Origin: Dipteris shenzhenensis
Lineage: Eukaryota; Polypodiophyta; Polypodiopsida; Gleicheniales
Assembly (NCBI GenBank): GCA_047967505.1
Contig: CM106540.1
DNA: 64,000 bases
Strand: one strand, 5' to 3'
Position numbers and translations under genes: made by a program. The notes beneath the pieces were generated by a model. It was not told the origin of the DNA. It made no database searches and saw nothing but the letters and a program-made list of their open reading frames with translations. Each line of letters starts with the position of its first letter. Within the stretch, counting starts at the first letter, position 1. Positions 57,001 through 64,000 of the stretch are shown here, piece after piece.

Positions 57001-59050
57001 ACTTCGGGATGCGGAAAGATATTTAGGAATCTATGAGAAAGAGTTATTGGCTGTAATTCATGCCATCCATACATGGAAACACTATCTTTTGGGTGCAGAT
57101 TTTACTGTCAAAACAGATCACCAAAGTCTGAAATACTTTTTGACTCAGACCAAGCTTTCAGAGAAGCATATGAAATGGGCAAACATGCTGTCAATGTATC
57201 ATTTTCAGATTGTCCATACTCCAGGAATTCGGAACAGAGTGGCAGATGCCTTGTCCCGAAGACCCCAGGTCAATAATGTAACTATTGCTTATCATCAAGA
57301 CCTGGAAAGTATGAGGGAGCAATATGCTCATGATTCTGATTTTGGTGAAATTTTACAGCAAATGCAAGAAGGGCAATCCACCAGTCACTATTCCCTGAAA
57401 GATGGGTATTTAATGAAAGATGATTGCCTATGCATCACCCAGGAGATGAGGAAAAAGATTTTGGGGGAATGCCATGCACCTCCCTATGCTGGACATAGAG
57501 GAATTACAGCAACAACTCTAGCCCTAGAGAGGTATTTCTTTTGGCCAGGAATGCGGAAAGATATACATCAGTTTGTTACTGAATGCCTTACGTGTCAGAA
57601 AATAAAGTACGATAGACGGAAGGCACCTGGCCTACTTATGCCTCTTCCCGTCCCTCAGGCACCATGGGAAAGCATTACAATGGATTTTATTTTTTATTTG
57701 CCAAGATCAAAGTCAAGGAATGATGGGATTTGGACTATCATTGATAGATTCAGCAAGCAAGCTCATTTCCTTCCGGTTCGCAAAACCATAAAGGCAGATC
57801 ATATGGCTAAGCTGTTCATGGCACAAATCTTTAAACATCATGGTATGCCTAAGTCCATTGTTAGTGATCGAGATCCCAGAATGACCAGTCTATTCTGGAG
57901 AGCTTTATTTGATAACATGGGGACGAATCTGAATTTTTCTTCTTCTTTCCATCCTCAGACAGATGGTCAAAGTGAAGTAGCAAATTCTACCATTTTGGAT
58001 ATGCTGAAATGCTACGTGGGTGACCAAAGTTCAGACTGGGAAAAGTACCTACCGTTAGTAGAGTTTGCTTACAATAATACAGTACATAGCTCTACAGGGA
58101 AAGCCCCTTTCGAAATCATATATGGGAAAGTGATTTTGCCACCTATATTAAGGACCAAAGATGAAATATTTGCAGCTGATCAGTTTGTAAGAGACCTCCA
58201 GACAGCTTACAGCCAAGTCCGGACAGCAATTGAAAGGTCTCAAGAGAAACATAAAAGAGCTGCAGATAAACATAGGAGACAGCTAGATCTCAAGGAAGGG
58301 GACTGGGTACTTTTGAGGTTTGAAAAAGCTAGGCTCCGCAAGTTTAAAGGCAAACAGAAAGTGTATGCAAAGTTATCTCCCAGATACTATGGCCCTTTCA
58401 GGGTTACAGAAATAATAAATGAGGTTGCATACAGATTAGCATTACCAGAGCATTGGAGGATTCACAATGCATTCCATGTGAGTCTTCTAAAGAAATTCCA
58501 GGGACCAGAGCCTACAGAACCAGTATCAGAAGATCCACCAGAAGTGGATGAGCTGGAGGAAGTCCTTCAGCCAGAGCAAATTGTGTACCATATTGTACGT
58601 AAAGGCCCTCAGGGTAAGGAATTTTACAGGTATCTTGTAAAATTCAAGAATTATACGGCATTAGATGCCAAGTGGATGGACGTAGGCTACTGGTGGTTAA
58701 CACTTTGGGCAGATGCCTACGAATATGTAAAAGGCTGTGATGTATGCCTACAGACTACTAAACCACAACACAAAGACTTCAATGCCCTAATAACAGTTGT
58801 TGCACAAAAACCATTTGAAAAATTGGGAATTGACTATGTGGGTCTCATCCATCCAGCAGCAAAAGGAACACAGGCACGCTACATCATTGTGGCCACTAAT
58901 TACTTTACAGTCCCATCCATCCAACAGCAAAAGGAACACAGACATGCTACATCATTGTGGCCACTGATTACTTTACAAAATGGACTGAAGCTAAAGCAGT
59001 CAGAAAGGCAGATGCCAGAAGCACAGCAAGATTCTTATACGAAAATGTGA
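54092..59050 (+). CDS. Chromovirus C gag-pol polyprotein with foreign tail
   Basis: One open frame of 1,652 codons from ATG 54,092. Gag: Arg/Ser-rich region (about 70-150), capsid (about 155-310), zinc knuckle [14 protein letters not shown] at 387-400. Protease FDPGAT at about 458. RT with [31 protein letters not shown] and catalytic FFDDIL (800-801). RNase H about 940-1060 (DCDACGE start). Integrase HHCC about 1120-1175; core from MDFIFYLP (about 1197) through VSDRDPRM and the QSEVAN glutamate; chromodomain about 1500-1530 (YLVKFKNY), cut off at about 58,683. The remaining 120 codons come from an X-like integrase and end out of frame. The absence of any stop makes this the best preserved element, but it is no complete element. 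Confidence 0.93.
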   Translation: MDQSPIQWDSQDRDVHPGQRNVPQTQQEFEQMVRTRIQELENLKRDPRAQYLFPAEAMPNPVYDVPMPEAHSRVQSERERSHRSHRRRSHSKKRSRHHHRSPSPSPSTSSSTSVSSSSLSDKPSRKRRKHEKSRKRKSSKATREFKEGGKSVKFMTYNGQYGHTDKALQFIRQFDAAFGTEKFSESSKLRMVSLHLTATASAWWSALTTDGSAPRKWKGFKKAFYQQFMPKQFRDHVLQDWDSLHMDAGDTVDGYNQKFWDAYLQVAPFKKISKGTQMRKYRVGLTPRIQAVVNALGAKNIQDLMHSASVASLMPLQDPSTVPSLHAGRADKKKTDFTKSKKKEYPKAEKKGFQPQKLRDTQFSKTYKGKSLFTLEQIAEFRRDGKCFRCGKEGHVAAQCPEKPSTSKGKEAEKPRGPQKPMAGGIPDILGHALNPEERELLLSWGKVRDQQALILFDPGATDNFISKDLALRLGIKTEELGRALDADQMFCGNPVPVTPLIGKLRLHVQSYVDQEDFFISPLKHYDVVLGMPWFHRKAVKLTLPERVLEFVHRGKNQRLIARNKGDTIPIVSDVSCGKAIKSAISAYMVFVKEKENDMHAEMNDADKDKFQFLVNFKDCFSDFLPGELPQERPEDHQIELMPGSEPPNRPPYRVSATQREEIMAQVQDLLSKGLIQPSSSPFCSPVLLVQKKDGSFRMCVDYRALNKMTIKNRFPIPRIDDVLDQLNGASVFSRIDLKSGYHQVRIQPQDVHKTAFRTTFGLYEYLVMPFGLTNAPAAFNRMMDRIFRKYRHFTGTFFDDILVFSKTEEDHREHLAIVFQELRNHQLYANSKKSEFFLEEIHYLGHIISKNGIQMDPAKIRAIQEWPELKTVHEVRSFLGLCSYYRRFIRHFADIAAPLHDLTKKNAAFTWGLSHKKAFNTLKEKLTTEPILVVPDLYQSFDVDCDACGECVGAALHQNGHVVAYESRRLRDAERYLGIYEKELLAVIHAIHTWKHYLLGADFTVKTDHQSLKYFLTQTKLSEKHMKWANMLSMYHFQIVHTPGIRNRVADALSRRPQVNNVTIAYHQDLESMREQYAHDSDFGEILQQMQEGQSTSHYSLKDGYLMKDDCLCITQEMRKKILGECHAPPYAGHRGITATTLALERYFFWPGMRKDIHQFVTECLTCQKIKYDRRKAPGLLMPLPVPQAPWESITMDFIFYLPRSKSRNDGIWTIIDRFSKQAHFLPVRKTIKADHMAKLFMAQIFKHHGMPKSIVSDRDPRMTSLFWRALFDNMGTNLNFSSSFHPQTDGQSEVANSTILDMLKCYVGDQSSDWEKYLPLVEFAYNNTVHSSTGKAPFEIIYGKVILPPILRTKDEIFAADQFVRDLQTAYSQVRTAIERSQEKHKRAADKHRRQLDLKEGDWVLLRFEKARLRKFKGKQKVYAKLSPRYYGPFRVTEIINEVAYRLALPEHWRIHNAFHVSLLKKFQGPEPTEPVSEDPPEVDELEEVLQPEQIVYHIVRKGPQGKEFYRYLVKFKNYTALDAKWMDVGYWWLTLWADAYEYVKGCDVCLQTTKPQHKDFNALITVVAQKPFEKLGIDYVGLIHPAAKGTQARYIIVATNYFTVPSIQQQKEHRHATSLWPLITLQNGLKLKQSERQMPEAQQDSYTKM

Positions 59051-59720
59051 TCACCCGATTCGAATGCCCCATTGAAATTGTGTCGGATAGAGACACACAT
59101 TTTGTCAATGAGGTAATCCAAGAACTCTTGTCTGGCTTTATGGTAATCCATAGAAAAAGCACACCCTACTACCTCCAAGGGAATGGACAGGCCGAATCCA
59201 CCAACAAAATAATATGCATTATCCTTACTAAGGTAGTAGAACCACAGCGTTCTGATTAGGCAGAGAAACTGAATGCAGCCTTATGGGCATACAGAACCAC
59301 ACTCAAGGTCAGTACAGGGAACACACCTTTTCAATTGGTGTACGGCACTAAAGCTGTGGTCCCACTAGAATTTGTAATACCAAGCCTACGCATAGCAGTA
59401 CAGGAACGCATAGGAGACCATGAATCCTTGAAAGAAAGACTCTATCAGTTGGAGAAGCATACAGAAACAAGACTAGTCGCCTACCATGCAATGACAACAG
59501 AAAAACGCAGAAGAAAGCCATGGTTTGACAGAAATCTTAAAGCTAAAGACATCAAGGAAGGTGACTTGGTCCTATTATACAATGCCAAAGTACACAAGGG
59601 AAAACTGAAGTATCTAGGTCAAGAACCATACCGGGTACCAAAGATGAATCCCATCGGAGCCATGCTGCTACAAACCTTGGATGGAGTCCAATTTAAAACA
59701 ACAATAAACGGGAGCTGATT
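58684..59720 (+). pseudogene. Family X-like integrase fragment
   Basis: Begins within the integrase zinc-binding domain ([12 protein letters not shown]) and continues with [55 protein letters not shown] and KEGDLVLLYNAK. A 68-bp tandem duplication (agcaaaaggaacac at 58,858 and 58,926) shifts the frame. A stop lies near 59,257. It is probably the missing integrase end of family X, now separated from the X RNase H at 47,351 by Y and chromovirus C; assignment to X rests on position and lineage type. Confidence 0.75.
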
Positions 59721-59903
59721 GAAGCACTACTACATCAACACGCAAGCCATCCCCGACAAAAACGAAGATTTGGAAAACTAAGTCTTCCTTAGGATTACAT
59801 TGTATCACGAGCACTCACTTGCATATGTACGTCTTCGCACATATAGATAGTATCAATCGATTTTATAAAAAAAATAAAAGTGATATATTCCATTCAAAAC
59901 GAA
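59721..59903. other. Junction between X integrase and LINE copy 3
   Basis: About 180 bp, AT-rich, with aaaaaaaataaaa near 59,865. No gene seen. The run could be a poly(A) site for X, but it is on the wrong strand for a LINE tail. Confidence 0.4.
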
Positions 59904-62900
59904 TCATACAACAAGTGGGAGAGAAAGTACTCTATCCCTAGCCTCAACAATGTGGCAAAAAAGCCATGGTGGTCGTCTAAAATGCCACGACATCCCAAAA
60001 GGGGTCAAATGAAAAAATAATGAGCAGTCCCATGTCCTCATGAAGGAAAGAAATCTCCCACGAGCTGCCAAAGAGGTGCCTGTACACCGCTCCCACTGAC
60101 TCCCGAGAGTGAAGATAATTTCCGCCCAAATGGAAGCGAGAGTGTCAGCCTCCGTGCATAAATGGCCCCCAAGGACAAAAGAACATCGCGAACACCATAT
60201 CCGCCATAGAGTAATGCTGAAAATCACCTCCCAGGCTGACCCTGCAGGTGAAGTAGGCATGGAATCCTGAGCAGGTACAGGTACCAAAAGTAAATCCTGC
60301 GGCTCTATGATGCTGACATCTGTGGGTCCCCGTCTCTGGCGACGCTGCATGAAGAAACCGTGGTCTCCTGGCTCTGACTCAAAGAGAGCAAAGGCTCCAG
60401 ATCCTCTCCCCCAAAGGGCAGCACCCCATGTCATTAGAAAGGACTCGGATGTAACATATGAGAACAACCTGAATATACTTGTCCATACCACTCTAGAGCT
60501 GGGGCAGCTCCATAAACAATGCCTACTAGATTCCTCTGCAAGCTGACAACGCTTAGACAAGGAGGGTCTACCCATCTGCTGAAGCCAAGTACCCACAGGT
60601 ATACCCCTATGTATAGTGAGCCAAAGAAAATAGGAGACTTTCCTGGCTCTACTGATGCCCCAAAAGTGAGTCCAGTAGCTCAGCAAGAGCTCTGCAGTAA
60701 GTTCCTGTGCGTGCCAATGCTGTGAGGCAGATGGTAGATTATGAGAGTCTCTTTGCTGAAGCCTGTAACCTGTCCTCGTCAAGTACTGGAAAAAGAGAAG
60801 AGGACGGCCGCCTGCCACCGGAGCAAGCCACTTCCACTCACCTGGGTCCCAATCGAGCACCGCGAGAGGTCGATCCTGAAAAATCAAAAGTCTCCATCTA
60901 GGATCCTCTGCAATGGTCAACCTGGAAGGATCTGTGGCCCATTCCTTACCCAGGCAACCAATGATCCTGACCCTCTGCCAAAGGAGCTCCTCTCGATCCA
61001 GGGGCTGAGTGGGATACAATCTGTGAGAGGAGTCTGACTCAAAATAAGTAAACGGTGCCGGTCCTAAACGAACTCCAATGCATAGCCCAGCCTCACTAGA
61101 ACAACCTGACCAAGTAGAGATGGGATGAACATAGGCTGGATCTGTAACCATATCCCTCCCCTCCTAAGGAATAACTCTCATGATCAGTAATCTGGTGGCA
61201 GCAATCTGTCCAAGTGGCCCGTGTCTCTCTCTGATCTCCTCTGATATCTCCACACCTCCCCTGAACCAATCTCCGACTGTCACAACCCCCTGAGCATGCC
61301 ATCTGGCCAAGGGAGTCCTAAGTTCTGTACCAGGGGAAGATCCCTGATACCGAACCAGGGGGTTATGATAAAGTGGCTGTCGAGCAATTTCCTCTCTAGA
61401 GGAGGGAACTGCTCTGATGAGGTGCTGTCGAAAATGATCCCATATCTGAATAAGCCTTTTCACAAGTGGTGAGGAAGGCTGAGAATGCTGGTCCGTCTGG
61501 AAGATCCAATTGACTCTACCTGCCCACAGGCCTGCCGCTCTCAGGGTGAACTAGTGAATCCCATGCAGTAAGAACTGCTTCCACGGCTGATCTCCTGGAG
61601 ACAAACCTCTAGCAAGAAGTTTGACTAAAAGGGCTCTGCTCTGCATCTCAGGATCAAGAACCCCAAGTCCTCCCTGCAAGGAGGGTAAAGTGATAGTAAC
61701 CAATGAATCTCTGACCCTAGTGTCCTCAGAACCGTCGCCACCACTCCACAAAAAGTTCCGGAGCAATCTCTTTCACCTGACGAATCGAGTCAACATGAAA
61801 GCACCAACATGACACAACGTAACACATAGTCGCTAGTAGAACCTGGTTCAATACCAGCGCTCTTCCGACCAAAGAGAGTCTAGCCGTACTACAGTAGGCT
61901 AGCTTTCTCCAGATACTCTCAAGAACTGGGACAAACTGTTGCGTCGGGGACACCTCAATGCCAACCTGGAAGCCTAGATATCTCGTGGAGGTGCCTCTGG
62001 GAATCCATACAAAGCCTCTGTCTCCTCCCGATGCTCGGGTATATTACTTAGCTCCAGTCCAGATGCCTTTTGATTTATTCCAATTGACAAGTCTCCCTGA
62101 GGCTAGGCAGAACTTGTCAATTGAATCCGCAGCAGTAGCAAGACTAAACGCATCTCCTCTGACTGTCAGTGCGGTGTCGTCAGCAAACTCAGTGTCCAGA
62201 AGCTCCTGCTCTTGCCGGATAGGCAGATGGAGGCCTAAAGTGCCATGACTGGTAACCTACATAAAGTATCTCATAGCCTCCGCTACGAAAAGGAAATACA
62301 AAGCCTCTGTCTCCTCCCCATGCTGGGGTATCCTACTCAACTCCAGTCCAGATGCCTTTTGATTTGTTCCAATTAACAAGGTCCCCTTGAGGCTAGGCAG
62401 AACATGTCAATTGAATCCGCAGCAGTAGCGAGACTAAACGCATCTCCTCTGACTGTCAATGCCATGTCGTCAACAAACTCAGTGTCCAAAAGCTCCTGCT
62501 CTTGCCAGATAGGCAGATGAGGGCCTAAAGTGCCATGACTGGTAGCCTGCATAAAGTATCTCATAGCCTCCGCTATGAAAAGAAAAAGGTAAGGTGCAAA
62601 CGGGCATCCATGTCGTACCGATCTGGATAGCCGAAAAGCCGGTCCTCTGCCTCCACAGACCACCATCCTGCTAGAAGAGTGGGAGTAAAGTGAGGAGACC
62701 CAGGAAATCCATCTATCACTGAAGCCTAGCCTCCTCATAGTGCCCTCTAAGAAACCCCAATCCACCCTATCATAAGCCTTCTCAAAATCGAGAAGAAGAA
62801 CTGCAATCTTGTGCTGACTCTGCTTCACCCAGTGAGTGGCCTTCCAAAAAGTAAAGATGTTATCCAAGATACTCCAATCTTGGACAAATCCTGTCTAAGT

Positions 62901-63384
62901 AGCTCTGATGATATCTGGCAGCATAGGCTTTAAGCGAAGAGCCAAGGTCTTCGCTAGGATCTTATAGGTTCTCCCTAGAAGTGTAATGGGTCTCCAATTA
63001 CGTAGGACTGTCTTGTCTTCCCCTTTCGGGATAAGACAAATAACTCGATTTTAACCTAGCCTCCTCATAGTGCCCTCTAAGAAACCCCAATCCACCCTAT
63101 CATAAGCCTTCTCAAAATCGAGAAGAAGAACTGCAATCTTGTGCTGACTCTGCTTCACCCAGTGAGTGGCCTTCCAAAAAGTAAAGATGTTATCCAAGAT
63201 ACTCCAATCTTGAACAAATCCTGTCTAAGTAGCTCTGATGATATCTGGCAGCATAGGCTTTAAGCGAAGAGCCAAGGTCTTCGCTAGGATCTTATAGGTT
63301 GTCCCTAGAAGTGTAATGGGTCTCCAATTACGTAGGACTGTCTTGTCTTCCCCTTTCGGAATGAGACAAATAACTCGATTTTAA
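59904..63384 (-). pseudogene. LINE copy 3, longest (RT to zf-RVT and C-terminus)
   Basis: Fullest LINE copy in the window. RT region at 62,373-62,867 and around it, with FEKAYDRVDW, RHGCPFAPYLF and a changed EFVDDMAL in place of EFADDTAL. A thumb-like part follows (LSLVGRALVLNQVL, about 61,860) with a frameshift near 61,770. A 415-codon C-terminal frame at 59,904-61,151 holds the zf-RVT domain (SYFLWLTIHRG, CQLAEESSRHCLWSC; the first cysteine pair is only partly kept). TAG codons at 62,895 and 63,225 correspond to the stop shared by all copies. 5'-truncated like the others. Confidence 0.9.
62725..63384 (-). repeat. 330-bp tandem duplication, LINE copy 3 only
   Basis: The segment from cctagcctcctcatagtgcc to ...cgattttaac occurs at 62,725 and 63,055 with only a few differences. 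It includes the LINE 5' truncation point. Confidence 0.9.
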
Positions 63385-63677
63385 CCTAGGGCTTAGAAGT
63401 AATGCCTGAGTTCTAGCTGCCCTATGAAAATCCCAGCAACAAAAAAAGCATATAGTTAGTCCCTACCTAGCTACTAGGTCACGTGCACTCACACGCTTTC
63501 ACTTAGACACATAGATGATTGCATGAATAATTGTGCCACACACTTTCATTCCACACTCTAAAAGCATGTATAAAAATAAGATCTCCCACACACACACACA
63601 AAAAGGTCATACCTGCATGCCAACCAATCTATTGATCAATGATACACCACATGCACATGGATGCAGGTTAAGAAAAG
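63385..63677. other. LINE 5' flank, unit C
   Basis: Third in-place copy of the flank seen at 1,291-1,582, with the CA run and final atgcag. No gene seen. Confidence 0.6.
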
Positions 63678-64000
63678 ATGCCGCCACTGAAGAGGATGTG
63701 CAGAAAGAGCCCACCGCCTCAACTTACAGGACCCTCTCCAGAGTTCGCAGCCATCTACATCCTCTCAACCACGGCGACCACAGGCATTTGTGGTCCAGAG
63801 CGATAGCTCTGAAGAGGATTCAGTGCATGACCAAGAAAAACAAATGCCACCCTAGTCACCACCGACCTACACAGCCATTGATGGGGCCCAGTTACTGGAA
63901 CTTGTTTGGGTACCTACATCAACTTATGCTCTATCCCAGGAAGCAACATCTTACTTAGAGCAAAGGGGTCTAGGCAGTTTGCATGAGAGCCTAAAAATCC
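63678..64000 (+). pseudogene. CC gene, left palindrome arm, unit C (partial)
   Basis: Starts at ATG 63,678 with the same basic, Pro/Ser-rich N-terminus and the same TAG before the SPPTY word. It runs off the window at ...gagcctaaaaatcc, which includes the extra A typical of left arms. The broken frame and short length allow no more to be said. Confidence 0.65.

Larger units (their letters stand above)
51755..58683 (+). mobile_element. Chromovirus C, 5' LTR to truncated chromodomain
   Basis: Plus-strand Ty3/gypsy element inserted in Y gag. It has a presumed 5' LTR (about 51,755-52,614), a PBS at 52,615, a 1.46-kb leader and an uninterrupted gag-pol frame from 54,092. Sequence typical of the element stops inside the chromodomain at about 58,683. 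The 3' LTR and PPT are missing, so the LTR limits are inferred from the break in Y and from the PBS. Confidence 0.85.
30386..61751. repeat. Tandem composite block, unit B
   Basis: Second copy of the block. It repeats LINE, palindrome, X and Y in the same order and orientation as unit A. It lacks the X gag core and both chromoviruses found in unit A. It gains a gag fold-back at 39,420-42,590, a 711-bp duplication of the palindrome centre, about 610 bp of unmatched DNA at 47,352-47,962 and chromovirus C at about 51,755-58,683. Confidence 0.8.
61752..64000. repeat. Tandem composite block, unit C (partial)
   Basis: Third copy of the block, cut by the window end. It contains the LINE reverse-transcriptase fragment and then the left arm of the palindrome up to the point where the CC gene carries its extra A. 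An additional 330-bp tandem duplication inside the LINE is private to this copy. Confidence 0.8.

Noticed and set aside
59860-59880. A-rich stretch as the poly(A) tail of LINE copy 3
   Set aside because: A minus-strand LINE would leave a T run here on the plus strand; the run is A-rich and so on the wrong strand.
1-64000. CRISPR arrays, tRNA or rRNA genes, bacterial operons
   Set aside because: No evenly spaced direct repeats with unique spacers, no tRNA cloverleaf or rRNA words were noticed, and all recognisable coding is of plant retroelement type.

Overview
The window reads as repeat-dense nuclear DNA of a land plant, with no bacterial, organellar or ordinary single-copy host gene that I can support. 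The plant call rests on plant-type LINE polyproteins with a zf-RVT zinc-binding C-terminus, Ty3/gypsy chromoviruses with chromodomain-like tails, a TGGTATCAGAGC primer-binding site matching initiator tRNA-Met, and further Ty3/gypsy families with a DGG-type protease. I cannot name the species or clade; the density of nested, decayed elements suggests a large genome.

Layout. One composite block recurs in tandem. Unit A is about 1-30,385, unit B about 30,386-61,751, and unit C starts about 61,752 and runs off the window. Shared order within a unit: (1) a 5'-truncated LINE on the minus strand, which crosses the unit boundary; (2) a giant inverted repeat made of two head-to-head-oriented degraded copies of an uncharacterised coiled-coil gene ('CC gene'); (3) a plus-strand Ty3/gypsy family, called X here (LTR end, PBS, leader, gag with several zinc knuckles, DGG protease, RT, RNase H); (4) a second Ty3/gypsy family on the minus strand, called Y (gag with four zinc knuckles in unit B, DGG protease, start of RT). 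All LINE copies share the same 5' truncation and flank, so the blocks are duplicates of one ancestral block and not independent insertions.

Differences between units date later events. In unit A, chromovirus A (14,219 to about 20,417) and chromovirus B (21,710-23,518) are nested in X; unit B still shows the unoccupied site for B. In unit B, a young gag fold-back (39,420-42,590) sits inside the palindrome's right arm, and chromovirus C (about 51,755-58,683) has cut Y. Chromovirus C has one uninterrupted gag-pol frame, but its 3' end and 3' LTR are gone and the frame runs into a foreign integrase fragment.

Most unusual observations: an array of dyad-symmetric units at a 20-bp period, with compensating arm changes and UNCG-type loops, in the presumed LTR U3 of chromovirus C; a cluster of ACGTGG motifs in its leader; the palindromic CC gene, whose right arms keep a TATA box and a possible 5' intron; a near-identical gag fold-back inside an older palindrome; and a strong bias of nonsense codons toward TAG/TAA where glutamine is plausible. 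All coding calls come from motif reading by eye; no alignment or database search was run.
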